Source: Chlorophyllum brunneum (taxonomy: Eukaryota; Basidiomycota; Agaricomycetes; Agaricales; Agaricaceae). From it: a stretch of DNA of 64,000 bases. Numbering within the stretch: the stretch's first letter is position 1; the number at the start of each line of letters is the position of its first letter. The notes under the pieces were generated by a model, which made no database searches, had not been told where the DNA came from, and saw nothing but the letters and a program-made list of their open reading frames with translations. Shown here piece by piece: positions 32,289-43,462 of this stretch. The DNA lies in assembly GCA_963576785.1 (NCBI GenBank), contig OY756150.1, positions 124,001 to 188,000 of the forward strand. The letters run 5' to 3'. The position numbers and the translations under genes were made by a program.

Positions 32289-34772
32289 ATGAAAGGCGAA
32301 ATGCTTGAATGCCCCCTGGATAATTTTCTTGAAACGCTTTTCACCAAGTTCTCAATGGGTTGAGGACGCACTTCAACACCTGAAAGAGACCGGGGAACTT
32401 GTCGAATTGACAGCAGGCAAAGATGACGTTTGGAATGCGTATAAAATCTCACCTTCAAAAATTAATGGGACAGAACAACGCGTATTCAGGGGACTAGAAG
32501 ACACTTTTGGGAAGCTGAGTGAAGTTGAATGTCCCGACGGTTCACGCAAGCGAGGATTTCATTATAGGAGTTCTAATTTCAAGGCCGATGGGATCATTGC
32601 TTCCGATAAAGGCGTTCCCATCTCAGCGGAAATAGGCGTGACGATGGAGTTCAAGAAGAATAAGACGTACCACGACATTCTTGATGTGGGTTTAAATTGT
32701 TTTTGGATACCATACGCGGTTCTTATATTGTGCTGCAGAATTGCAAAAAACTGGTGTCGGGAGTCGGTCGCGTTATGGACGATGATCCTCGTCGTGGATG
32801 GACGTATGGTGTATGTCGTCAGTATTTTCGGGTGTGTGGGTCTGACGATTTGGTAGATCACAATTGAGGACAATGTAATGTCGTTGTGGTACTTTTCTCG
32901 CTCGCATTCGGTCAAGTCGAAAGGTCTTGATTTCACAAAGGTGTTTCTTGTGTCCTTCTTTCATTTTTCCGATCTTACGTTGTGTTATAGGACGTCGAAA
33001 CATGCGTCCGTGTCTTCTTGTCTCTCCTCTATGCAACACCTGAAGAACTCGGATATGATGAGACGATTCATCGAGTTCGGTATGATGAAAAGTGGTGTTA
33101 CGTATACGAACTAGGGACGAAGAAAGCTCCGAGATACTTCAGAACAATCAAGCAACTGCACAATCCTAGTATCACAGGTCGAAATTCGCGTATCTGGAAA
33201 GTTATCGAAGTCGAGGGTCCGTCAGACGAACAGCTTGGGAAGGTTATAAGTGATGGATCAGAGGTTATTCTCAAGGATGGATGGCTGGACGAGGGGTCGC
33301 TCACGGAGAAAGAAATACAGGATGAAATCTTCGACAGTTTGGACAGGGTATCGGAGACTGACTACGCGTGGGCTACTGAAAATTTTAAAGAGGACATTTC
33401 CAACGCGCTCGAGGACTATAGGCGTTATTTTATGGGAATCGATCATGACAGATTGTTAGAGAAAACCAAACCCGTGGCGACACTCGCTAAACCCGCCCCG
33501 GACCTTTTTGAGGCACCAGGTTATGTCAGTGCTGCCACACTGGAAAATGTGATTCCCGGTTCGATGCAAGTTAATCCGTCGTGGCATTTGCTAGTAAGGA
33601 CGGAAGGGCAAAATTCAATAAATAAGGTCCCTCGCGAGTACAAAGTCAAACGACACTATCGTCTTGTCTATAACGAGACGGGCTATCCGCTTCATCTCGC
33701 ACCCACTCTGGTTGGCTCAATCAGCGCAGTATATGATACTTGTTTGTTGCATGTCAATGTAAAAACATAACTTACGTGCATTCAGCATTGGTCCTCTTAT
33801 ATCTGGCTCGCTGGGTCCACCGGGACGTCAGCACGGAGAACATCATTCTGGTGAAAGAGGGAGATGGTACGCTTAGAGGTAAGCTGAGCAACCTGGAGTA
33901 TGCACAAGATTTCGACGACCAGGACAGGAAGGTCAGTCGTGACCCAAAAACGGTATAGAATTATCACTGTATTTGATATCAGCTGCCTGATGAATTATCC
34001 AGGGAACGCCGTATTCTATGCCTCTTGAGATCCACAGAGGGCGGAGGTTCTATTATCCCTCACGGAAACCCCACTATCTCAACCACCTAGACAATTCCAA
34101 GAGTCTCCCGCACGTTCTGGACCAACAAACCGATCTCAGTACAGCACCACTGAGGTTCATATTCCCACATGACGTAGAATCACTCTTCTGGATTATCGTA
34201 TGGATTCTGCTCTGCCGCGTCAAATACAAACCAGCACATCAACTCGGGGCTTCGCTTTTCACTGATTCTGACCTTCCCAGCCGCGAGCGCGAACAATTTA
34301 TCCTAGACCCTCCACAGCAGCGCCTCCAGGACAGTATACACCCAACCCTCCGGCATATCGCTCCTGCAATAATCGAGAATATCTCTGCCGCTTTGTTCCA
34401 GGTCTATCACAAGGACATAATACCCGAGGAAGAACTCGTCGACATGTATCTTTTTGTGTGGAGTGATCTCGACTATCTCCATCATGGCATCAGGAATTTG
34501 GAACGAGAGGTTGAACTTCCCGAATTGAGGGCCTCGTCGTCTGCTCTCGATGATCCTTTCACCCAAGCTAAAAGCTGAAGCGCTCAAGAAGCGGCACCGG
34601 AAGCCAGAGGATGATGATGAGTATATAGATGGAACAAGCGCCAAAGGTTCGGGGCCAAGCAAAAAATCGAAACAGAAGCAAGATATCCCTGAGGTACAGG
34701 CAGATAGGGAGGGGGGACATTATTCCGCACAGAAGGATGTATATCGAGTAACTCTTACTATTCCTGGTGTTA
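32289..34772 (+). pseudogene. Long FunK1 kinase L1, three lesions
   Basis: This is a paralogue of L3 (60606-63150) with matching exons at about 32289-32685, 32739-32810, 32857-32940, 32991-33750, 33786-33930 and 34003-34772. It keeps WVHRDVSTENIIL (catalytic loop), GKLSNLEYA where Asn replaces the DFG-type Asp, and FPHDVESLFWIIVWILL. Lesions relative to L3: an ~8-bp net deletion about 50 bp after the ATG (near 32330) that shifts frame; a ~17-bp deletion near 33745 that removes the end of exon 4 and the donor of intron 4; and a 7-bp insertion near 34572 that shifts the C-terminal lysine-rich tail. Homology to L2/L3 stops at about 34772, where F-box-type sequence begins. Confidence 0.75.
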
Positions 34773-35752
34773 GACATTACCACCACTCCTGATCATTCCC
34801 CACATCAAACTATCAGTGATTTTACCCTGACAATCCATCGCGTGCTCGCCTCACGGAAGGTGACATCGGAGTCCATCTCTTGCCACGAAAGCTTCCACCC
34901 GGATCCGCTCTTGACTCTCGTTCCTTTTCAAACCCTGAAGAATCTCACAATCACACACGACAGCAGAGTCGTCAATAGTCAAAACGTGACCTCACTTCAG
35001 GAGTTCGTGAAGCAACTTCCGTTTCTTACGGCCTTCACGCCGATCTCGGGATATTTCGTCCTTCGTGCTCCGAGCCGGCTGCTTCGTTTGACCAGTGCAA
35101 GTTGAAAAATATGCAGCTTACGGCCTCCCAGGAAGATTTTCTCCCTGTCTTTCCCCCCAATGGACCACAATACTCCTACCTCGAATCCCTGACCTTGTAT
35201 ATCCGCCCGAGCCGGGGACTTTCCTGGGAAAGGCTTTTTGATAAAGCTGCTCAAACGTTCCCAAACATGGATGCACTGACCGTTGATATCCCGGAGGATG
35301 TTGATTGCCCTGTGCTACGGTCATGGGACTTGGGGGCATTTTGGCCTCGATATATGACAACTCTCCAGTTGAAGTATATTCCCTATCATCTTACGTCACA
35401 AGACCTGACAACGATACTTAAAAACCGGTTTTTTCTTCGTCGTCCGGCTTTATCCGGGGACAGAACGGGTTTCGACCCTCCCACACTAGTCAACATCTCA
35501 CAATTACAATACCTGGAATATTCGTCACTTCGAATTGATTGCATGTCGTTGATTCACACCCCTCCCGACCTCCCGTCTTTGCCACAAAAGCCTCTTCGTG
35601 AAATATATCTCGTATCTTCAACTTTGAAGAATGCAGCGACTTTAGCTCGGAACATCCGTCGAATATTCCCGAAACTTCGGACGGTGGACGCTGAAGGCGC
35701 TATTGTTTTTGATTTGCAGGATGCTATCAGTGCTTTGGATTTTCGGCGATGA
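34773..35752 (+). pseudogene. F-box/LRR-type protein, 5'-truncated relic
   Basis: From the point where L1 homology ends, the translation resembles the leucine-rich C-terminal part of Agaricomycete F-box proteins (LTLVPFQTLKNLTI, LESLTLYIRPSRGLSWERLF, TLQLKYIPYHLTSQDL, LREIYLVSSTLKNAATLARNIRRIFPKL). There is no F-box and no start. The frame changes near 35040-35090, and the second part runs open from before 35102 to the stop at 35752. It ends 230 bp before the intact F-box gene in the same orientation. Confidence 0.55.
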
Positions 35753-35982
35753 TATCCTGTGAACGATTATTATCCTCTCAGCAGGCTGCGTCCTCACATG
35801 CATGTCCATAAATAGCCTTGGATGCTGGATAGGTATCCCGTGCCCAATCCGGTGCCTGCACAGTCATGTTCTTTATAAAACGATAGCATCAAGCTCATCG
35901 GTATTCCCCAACGTTCGACATCTGAGGAGATATTATTAACTAATCAAACAAAACCGCGTGTCCGACACCTCACCTCGTCCGC

Positions 35983-37701
35983 ATGTCCATAATTACGCGT
36001 ACCTCCCCTCTTCTGCTCTTTCAAAACACCATGCATCCTGCCATGAACAGAGACGTGTGGAGGGAAATTCTCCGATATTTTGAGATTTCCTTGGGCGATG
36101 AAAGTATAGAAGATACCCGAACGAACAGGCGTGTCATACTCTCAATCGCGTTGGCATATCCCCAACTCGCAGACGTCGCACTCGACGAGCTCTGGAGGTC
36201 GATGACCACCCTCGAGCCTATCATTCACGTATTCAACACTGGATCTCCCTTGTCATCAGATACTTTTCAGTATAAACAGGATTATGACTCTGACTACTGG
36301 GTGAGTGGGTACTGTAGCCCTGCAGCCCAGAATTACAGGTCGTTAATAATCATCCATTGATACGCTCAAATCAAATAGGAAATCGCTCTCCCAGCGCACA
36401 GCGTCACCGCCGGCCTCAAATCGCGAGTGCTCGGATACCTATCCCGCATTCATTACCTCCATTTTGATGCCTTCCCCAGTTCGAAGGAACGTGCTCTGTG
36501 GCAAACTCTCCTTAGCCTTGGATGGATAACCCCGCTTTGTCCGTGTTTGCGAGGGCTCTCCCTGGGAGCAGGGATACCCTCCCCCAGTTTGGCATACCGT
36601 CTTGTTCCGTTCATGTTGCCATCCGTACGGAGCATAAAGCTTGTCAGCGGGGTTAATGAATCAAATGAAATGGCAGCAGAAGTACTGTTGGAGACGTTCA
36701 AGCACCGCGAGGTCGAGCTTTCTGACATTACTTATACTGGTCATGCTTCCACCCGCATTGTTATATGCATTTTTGGATTCCCCACTCTTCGTTCCGTGAT
36801 CATTCCATCGCAAAACTATCAGCGCCCTACATTGGAACGTTCTCATATCGAGTCGTTTCGGATCCTGCCAACATCCCTTACCAACCTGGATATCCACCTC
36901 GGAATGTACAACACGAACTCAGTTTCTGATGTTGGGAACTGGATAGAAGGGATGAGATCGCTACTCACGCTTTCCTTACGTGGGGAGGGTTTAATGGTCG
37001 TCCAGTGTATACAGAATCAGACCTTCGCAACCGTCCGTTCCCTCTCGGTGATGCTTGAGCGGCCCAGAGGAGGGAGTCCGAGGGCTAAGTATTTCCCACC
37101 TCATGGTATCTCCACTGTCTCCACAGCATTTCCTAGTCTTCATACTCTCTGTCTGGAATGCAGGGGCAGCAATAACACGATCCAGAATTCGATCACACTA
37201 CAAGATATTCTTATCCTACGGGAAAAGTCGCTGCGATGCTTAGATTTTCGCGGCATGTCCTTGACACTATCCACTACGGATATCATCGACATCATTACAG
37301 CTTGGCCTACACTCAAGCGACTGTACATCCTACCTTGTTCAAAACCCCGCCCCCCGTACAATGCAAACGAGTTCCTATCACACGTTTCCCATCATGCACC
37401 ATCCCTCCGTGATCTGAATTTACCTTTGGATATTGGGTCATTAGTGACATCTCATGCCTTATTGCCGAGGGCGTGCATATGCCCTTTGCAAAGGCTGGAA
37501 CTGTCTCAGGCCAACAACCTTCCACTCGACTTGAACGGGAAACTCATGCTCGCTCGAAACCTGATTTCACTTTTCCCGAGACTTAGCGTTGTGATGGACT
37601 TTTCAAGCGCTAGGGCGGAAGTTAAGGATCTCCAGACATTTATCAAGACTTTACAAGATGTGCTCTCCTCTCCTCCGAAGAGACATGATAACCTGTTCTA
37701 A
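35983..37701 (+). CDS. F-box/leucine-rich-repeat-like protein
   Basis: Two exons (35983-36300 and 36379-37701; 78-bp intron) give 546 residues from the ATG at 35983, or 530 from the ATG at 36031; the second fits the usual short lead before an F-box. Residues after it read AMNRDVWREILRYFE...LSIALAYPQLADVALDELW, an F-box pattern without the commonest LP opening. The rest is a run of irregular leucine-rich repeats (LRGLSLGAG, LTNLDIHLG, LLTLSLRGE, SLHTLCLECRG, LRCLDFRGMSL, LKRLYILPC). Such proteins usually act as substrate adaptors of SCF ubiquitin ligases and are greatly expanded in mushroom-forming fungi. The substrate is unknown. A truncated relative lies just upstream. Confidence 0.72.
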
Positions 37702-37739
37702 CATCACCACTATTGGTATTCCGTTTGATACGTAGAAGA

Positions 37740-37970
37740 GAAAACGTTCAGGTATTGTCTTGTGGTCGTTGCGATGCTTTCGGTCTTGTTTGGGTGATGA
37801 TAAGATGTTGGGAACTGACTTTCATCGGTATCACATGCGTTGAATGCGGGAAATCAAAAAGAAGTGTTGGAAGCTATGTGTTTGGGATTTCGTTTTGTTG
37901 TTGACAACTATCATCGTTCGATGCTTTCCATGTAATTTGGCATGTAATTCTGGATTGTATTTTCTGGGTA
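37740..37970 (+). pseudogene. Scrap of the ABC transporter gene
   Basis: GTGGTCGTTGCGATGCTTTCGG followed by TTTGGGTGATGATAAGATG...GGGAACTGAC corresponds to the TMD2 part of the Ste6-like gene at about 30440-30520. It then jumps to TCAAAAAGAAGTGTTGGAAGCTAT, matching about 31622-31645 in NBD2, and to 3'-flank sequence like 31930. About 1.1 kb is missing between the first two pieces. It is a processed or rearranged remnant of a duplicated transporter. Confidence 0.6.
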
Positions 37971-38094
37971 CCACATTCACAAACAGAGATACCACGCGTC
38001 GAAAGGGGGACTAGTCCTATCATGTGAATCTAGCCACTCTGCATATTCAGGAAAGCTGCAAAAAAGGAATGCTCTTGAGAGATCTATCATATAC

Positions 38095-38410
38095 TCACAT
38101 CGGAATGGCAGTCACTTTAGCTGCAATCTCTCTTAACTTGTTCTCCTCATCTTCTTCGAGGATACCAAAAGGCCATTGTCCTTGTTCAGATCTCAATCGA
38201 AGAGAATTTTCGTCTTTAACTAATCGACCCTCATATGCTGCAAATCAAGTGTTACGAGCACTGATACCGTAAGTTATTGGTTGTGCTTCAGGGAGTCGAG
38301 ATGTAGCAACTATTTTATTGAAGAGTGCTTCATCGGAAAATTCACCAGTTGGGTCGAATTCGGTGGAACGTGGGGTGGATATTGCGATTATCGGAATGGT
38401 TAGATCCAAC
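38095..38410 (-). pseudogene. Unidentified coding relic with an in-frame stop
   Basis: Read on the minus strand from about 38410, a long protein-like frame (TIPIIAISTPRSTEFDPTG...RLPEAQPITYGISARNT, then AAYEGRLVKDENSL, GQWPFGILEEDEENK) is interrupted by one TGA near 38238 and ends at a GTGAGT donor near 38097. I do not recognise the family. It may be one or two exons of a dead gene, or the TGA may hide a small intron. The GC-rich relic adjoins it upstream. Confidence 0.4.
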
Positions 38411-38499
38411 TGATGTTATTTTTGAAACGTACTATCTCTATTCGTGAATGCAGTAATCCAAATAGTACAAAAATCCATAATTGCATCAGTCAGGCGCAT

Positions 38500-39099
38500 A
38501 ACAGGGACCCTGCGAGCCTCCGCAGGACCGCCTCGTGCCATTCCACAACAACTCCCTCGACTCCGTTCTTCACCAGGAGGGCAAGGATCTCTCGGGAGAC
38601 CTCGTAGGCGGTATCGGCAGAGGTCCGGAATGACACCGACCCATATGACGACGGGACCGAGACTGCCTTTCGCCTCCTCTCCCGGCGGTGCGTGGGTGAA
38701 GAAACGGGCAGGGTCGACGGACGACCAGTGGATCTTCCGAGCCTTGATCAGGTCACGAATCTGGGGACCGACGACGTCCCAGACACGATTGAGCGGGGTA
38801 TCGAAGGCTCCGCGGAGTGACTTGACGGAGAGATGGGCGTGTCTGTCGACGGGCTTGGAGAAGGGCGTAGTGAGGAAGTCTGAACGGTAAACGAGGTGCG
38901 GGTGGTCGGCGTCCCCGGAGATGCCGTTATAATAAGACGTCCTCTCGTACTCGTCGGGGCTGTACACGGAGACAGTGGTGGCATCGCTGGCGAGGGTAGG
39001 GGCGGAGAGATTGAACCCCGTAGTCACGTCGCTTAGGGCAGGGGAGCGGGGCGAGCGAGGCGATCTGGAGCCCTCACGTTGCTGGCCGTGTAGATTCAT
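38500..39099 (-). pseudogene. GC-rich conserved-looking protein, frameshifted
   Basis: Base composition changes to clearly GC-rich here. The minus-strand frame opens with ATG at 39097-39099: a Ser/Arg/Pro-rich lead (QQREGSRSPRSPRSP) and then a folded-looking domain (FDTPLNRVWDVVGPQIRDL, HWSSVDPARFFTHAPPGEEA, SLGPVVIWVGVIP). Near 38628 the reading frame shifts by one. The continuation in the next frame is clearly coding (TSADTAYEVSREILALLVKN, VVVEWHEAVLRRLAG) before a stop. The family is not one I can name. The composition unlike its neighbours and the damage suggest a copy of a dispersed repeated gene. Confidence 0.5.
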
Positions 39100-39574
39100 G
39101 CATTTGAGAGTGAAGAGGGAGAGTTCTGGACATAAGGTGGTCAGTATAGACGCGGGAAGAAATTAAAGGACTCGCTCAGGAGCTCCGGGTGCTCTCTCAT
39201 AGTCTTGAGCGCCTGCGCGGCGGGTTCGGATACTCCTATAAGGAAGATGGTAGTATGGCATAGATCGTGCAGTGAGTGAACAGGAGAGTGAGTGTCCCCT
39301 CTTGGGATGACTAACTAGCATTAACGGCGCCGGAAGGCACGCCCTTGACATGCAAAAAGCTGAAGGGACTCGCCTTCACCTAGAAGACCGGCTTTGTCTA
39401 GTTCATCGTCCGTGTATGGAAAAGCTTCGAGAGGTCAGTGTGGAATAGACGAAGGAAAAATGGTAGGACCCACTGGGAGGATCCATAATGAAGTGGTAAA
39501 TGTCATGTTGGAAGTGAAAAGCCTCTTCTTATATTCCACCCTTCATGTTTGTATGTGACATTCCCACTGAGCAT

Positions 39575-40225
39575 TCAGAATACAGCACATCTGATGAAAC
39601 TTATTGAATTCATTGGGCACGCACTGTGGTGTGGGGTACCAGGAAAGAAGAAATCCATGATATTTTTATATATCATGGATTTCTTCTTTCCTGGTACCCC
39701 ACACCAGTGTAAGACCGAGCATGAGTATTTCTCCTTCATCTTTTCTATATGTTCTAGTAGTTTCATTTCTGACCATTCTTCAAGCCTCGTTTTATGAATA
39801 GGGGATCCGATGTTCCAGAGGATATCTCTTTCAAGTACATGGAATATCTCCATTTTGACCTTGGCAGCCAATTCCCCATTAATACGAGGACTGTGGCAGA
39901 AGATATACAGACAATTGATAACTTTTTTCGCAATACTGCTTCCATTGGAGGTACACCAACAGCCTATTGCCGCGCCTTGTGTTAAATTAAAGGAGTCGAC
40001 CCTGACGAGCCATGGAGACACTGTCGGTATTCTCAGACCACTGTGCAGACCGGGATACTCTCCACCACCATAGCCAAGTTGGTATTCCTTTTGTTCGAGT
40101 TGGAGAGAGACTGATAGTGGGTGGCCAAGTTTCGTCCCATATCTATGTTCTACAAGCAGAACCAACAGGCTACGAGTATTTCCTGGTTCTAAGTGCTGAT
40201 CATACCCAGTCTTATGTTTGACCAT
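39575..40225 (-). CDS. Hypothetical protein containing the hairpin repeat
   Basis: A 216-codon frame starts at an ATG (40223-40225). It is not recognised. It includes YGGGEYPGLHSG and a charged helical stretch (IHKTRLEEWSEMKLLEHIEKMKEK), and then runs through both arms of the perfect hairpin at 39627-39706, so its last ~50 residues are probably not ancestral coding. I saw no clear introns. It may be the remains of a gene disrupted by the hairpin element. Confidence 0.3.
   Translation of the reverse strand: MVKHKTGYDQHLEPGNTRSLLVLLVEHRYGTKLGHPLSVSLQLEQKEYQLGYGGGEYPGLHSGLRIPTVSPWLVRVDSFNLTQGAAIGCWCTSNGSSIAKKVINCLYIFCHSPRINGELAAKVKMEIFHVLERDILWNIGSPIHKTRLEEWSEMKLLEHIEKMKEKYSCSVLHWCGVPGKKKSMIYKNIMDFFFPGTPHHSACPMNSISFIRCAVF
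39627..39706. repeat. Perfect 37-bp-arm hairpin
   Basis: Bases 39627-39663 and 39670-39706 are exact inverse complements, with a 6-bp AT loop. The arms start TGGTGTGGGGTACC and end at the loop with ATGATAT. A perfect palindrome of this size is unlikely by chance and would fold into a long stem as RNA or extrude as a cruciform in DNA. I found no second copy in the window. It could be a foldback element or a small-RNA precursor; an artefact of read processing is also possible. Confidence 0.8.
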
Positions 40226-40389
40226 GGGCCAGTAAACCTTGGATAATACTAAGCTTCTCCATACGAGACTTATTACGTCGTGTTATGCCTATAGAAAATA
40301 TGATTTGAGATTGCTTACATTACAAATGCGTATGTACAAGTGATCGACGGGAAATAATGGGTTGTGGTTTGTGTTGCGAACACAAGAGG

Positions 40390-41055
40390 TCATGCAGGAA
40401 CTTGGTCAACGGACGCCATTGAAGCGTCTGAATCGAACCATTTCTTGTATGACCTCATATTCCACAATAAATCGAGGCGGGTAATTCCATCGTTCTCCAG
40501 AACCTCAGCAAATTTCGACAAGTCATCTTTGTCGGCGTCATCGTGAAGACCTTTGTTGATGTGGTTGCAAAGGTGGAGTGAAAGTGAATCTGATCATGTC
40601 AGTGAAGGTTACTAAGTTTCGATGGTATAGTACTCACTGGGTGTGGCCCGTGTCTCGGCGTGGCGGTGATCGGGATCCTGTGGCCAAGTTAAATACAAGG
40701 GATGAGAAACAAGAACAAGGCTTGAGCTTACCGTTATGGTCGTACATCGCCAATCGATGTAGTGCATCAGACTTTCCCTGAGGCTATCCTGGTTTTCAAT
40801 GGGAGTCCTACGTAGTCGTCAGTTTACCAACGCGGGAGTACATCACCACGACACGCACTTTTGATAAACCGTACAAAGGGTCTGTTCCTCGTCCGCGGAT
40901 ACCGTATAGTCATTTTCCCGAATATAGTCATGAGGGAAATTACTGTAAACGTGGTTGTGTTGTTTCGCTTGCTTTTTGCTGGACTGATGGGAGGGGTGTT
41001 GAGGGGGGAAGGACGGAGAACAGGGAGAAGGTTGGTTCTTAGACGGGACACCCAT
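40390..41055 (-). CDS. Small spliced protein of unknown function
   Basis: Four exons (41055-40859, 40807-40732, 40677-40638, 40589-40390) join in frame to 170 residues with normal GT...AG introns of about 48-54 bp. The N-terminus is Pro/Ser/Gln-rich and disordered (PSPCSPSFPPQHPSHQSSKK). The C-terminal ~110 residues look folded: SADEEQTLCTVYQK, ESLMHYIDWR, LHLCNHINKGLHDDADKDDLSKF, LDLLWNMRSYKKWF. There is no signal peptide or membrane helix. The consistent exon phases argue for a real gene. Family not recognised. Confidence 0.6.
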
Positions 41056-41729
41056 GAGTAGTCCAAAGCGAGCGAGGGTAGGTGATGACTAGGGGGGAAA
41101 ACGGTGAAAGGAATGCGATTGAGATCAACGGATGTCTCGAAGGGAGTTTATATCAAGGTAGAGTGGCGGTAGAACAAGCCAGAATAATGGAGACTACAGC
41201 GGAAATCTGCGACTAGACGTTCACTTATTACAATGACACGAGGTCATGAGGATTTAAGGCTTTTGTCCTCTCGTGTGATACGAGTCTTGTAATTTCGGTA
41301 GCAACAGCGCTTCCCTTGTTGTGTCGTAAAGGTGTTGAGGACATCTAACAGTTGTTATTCTTCAAGCTCGAAGAATGATCCAAGTATACGACATCGGTTC
41401 CCGTGACCACCACGCTGTGAAGTATTGTATCCATTATGGAGCTTTCCTTTGCTATGCTTAGCATTGCGAGAGACTAGCACAGCTAAGATGGATCATAGAA
41501 GAAGGACAAAGACAATTGGTTTCTTGTTCTGGCACACAGACTACTTTCTCACGTTTAGCCGAATGGGTAACTCGTTCCCGCAGCAACTATTGTTATTGCT
41601 AAAATGGCCTGGCTCCCAACTCCAATGCAGCGAACCAGCTCTCAAGGAGATCCCTTGGATGTGGAAGATAGAGCGCGGGCGAGTGCCGCTCCAGCGTCAG
41701 CTACTAATTTCCTTCCGACTTGGAGGACC
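41056..41729. other. Intergenic region between the small gene and the hydrolase
   Basis: There is no gene that I can support. A + strand open stretch at about 41604-41813 has a protein-like composition and would overlap the 3' end of the hydrolase on the other strand; I treat it as a shadow. The region should contain the promoter of the small gene at 40390-41055 and the terminator of the hydrolase. Confidence 0.35.
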
Positions 41730-42889
41730 CTACAAAAGCTTCAGCTTACGAAGATTCAACGAGATGACACTCACCCTATGACAATTACACCACAGCTTCG
41801 ACATCAGCCATAGTACAAAAACTGAGGAACAATATGACTGCGCACCATCCATAGCCATAATTGGGTGTGGTGCACCTCGGTAAACCTCAATTTCGACTTT
41901 GACACCTTCCTTCCTCAGTTTTTCTCCGTATGCAATACCTTCATTCTTAAGTATATCCATTTCGCACAAACCAATCCATGCCTCTGGTACTTTCCTCAAA
42001 AGATTGACAGGAGCAAAAGTTGGTGATGCGTCCCACTTTTTCCAATCTTGCTCGTTTGGAAGGTAATTCTTCTTGAACCAGTTCATCCTACTAGGGGTCA
42101 ACCACGTTGTGTGTTGATTATCTGCCCAAAGATCGTCGGCAGACGCCGTGTTATCTGTAACCGGGACGACGAGCAGTTGGAATACTAAAGGGATATTTTT
42201 CTCAGCAGCCCTGAGTGCAAGGATAGCCGCCAAGTTTCCTCCGCTGTTCCGGGTGCATCGTTGTGAGGGAAAATATAAAGAAAACTTAAATAATTTACCT
42301 GGACGAACCGCCGACAGCGATACGGGAAGAGTTGATGTGGATCTCACTCGACCCCTTCGATACAACCCAATCCAGAGACTCGATTGCGTCCTCGACAGCA
42401 GCAGGATACGGGTTTTCCGGTGCAAGGCGGTAGTCGACCGAAACCACCACACAATGAGCCGCTGCAAAAATATTCAGCCAACGTGGGAGAAAACAGTCGA
42501 TCGGAACATACAATTAACCATGCGGCTCGCAAAGGACGTGTCCGAGGTAATACCACCGAGAGTCCAACCCCCTGTTTGATTTGAAATGAGTCGATTAAGA
42601 GCATGCAACTGTGCCTAAACAGACCGCCATGAAACCAAATGAGGACTGGCCATCCTCCTGCGGGGGGTTCTCCTTTGGGAGTGAAGACACGAACGTTCGT
42701 CTTCGAGAGGTTGTAATCCTTGGTATTGCCAACCTCTAATGGTTCGGACGTTCCAGGCACGGTAGGTGCTAGACGGATCTTCGGATCCCACGGAAGAAGT
42801 TCAGTAGGAACGCGATCCAAGAGATGGGCATTATGAAATGCAACGTATTCGGGATCGATTTTATCGACAACTGAAGGGTGTATCGACAT
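41730..42889 (-). CDS. Alpha/beta hydrolase, hormone-sensitive-lipase type
   Basis: Four exons (42889-42625, 42571-42512, 42461-42299, 42243-41730; introns 50-55 bp) join in frame to 333 residues. The start is the ATG at 42887-42889. HGGGW, formed across intron 1, is the oxyanion-hole motif of the HSL/Abhydrolase_3 family. GGSSSGGNLAA, formed across intron 3, holds the nucleophile Ser. The acid Asp is in GLCEMDILKNEG, and the His is in YRGAPHPIM. SVDYRLAPENPYPAAVED is the usual family signature. It lacks a signal peptide, so it is probably a cytosolic carboxylesterase acting on short acyl esters. The last ~30 residues are uncertain: an additional short intron after the His region may give a different C-terminus. 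Confidence 0.82.
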
Positions 42890-43462
42890 GTCAGAGATGG
42901 CTGATTCAGTTCAAGGTGAGAATGCACTTACTCCAAGTAGTTCTTTCCAGATGGTCAGAGAATCACCTACTACAGGCCTAACGGGCCGCTCCGAAGGTCT
43001 AGACTTCGGGCCGGCTGTGGGGTTAGGCATAAAGTGAAGGGGAGTTGCTGTTAGCCAGAGAGACGTGATTGATGCAAGAGCATTTCGCAAGAGAAATAAG
43101 TTGCAACCGATTTGGGTATCTGAAGATCGATTTCGAGTGGCGGCCAAAAAGGGGTCTAATGCTTTGACGCGGGCATCCATGATCAGGTTCCTTAGGCTGG
43201 AGCTAAGCAGTTCTGATTGAACACCCAGAACCGAACTGTGATCAAGTATACTTTGCTACGCTCCAGCCAAGCGGATATCAGGTCGGGGAAGAGAAGGTAA
43301 ATGTGCGAGACGCCGAATCCGTGCCAAACGCGGCTATCGGAACAGCAAGGCGTTTATTGCCTCGTGCCTGGGAACGTCCTCGAAGATGGAGCTGTGCTCT
43401 TTCACCTCAACACACTCCTTCGCTGACCCATTTATCATCTCCTGAACTCAAACTCACCTAGG

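Noticed and set aside
41604..41813. Plus-strand gene overlapping the end of the hydrolase
   Set aside because: There is no motif, no convincing splice sites, and it would overlap a well-supported gene on the other strand.
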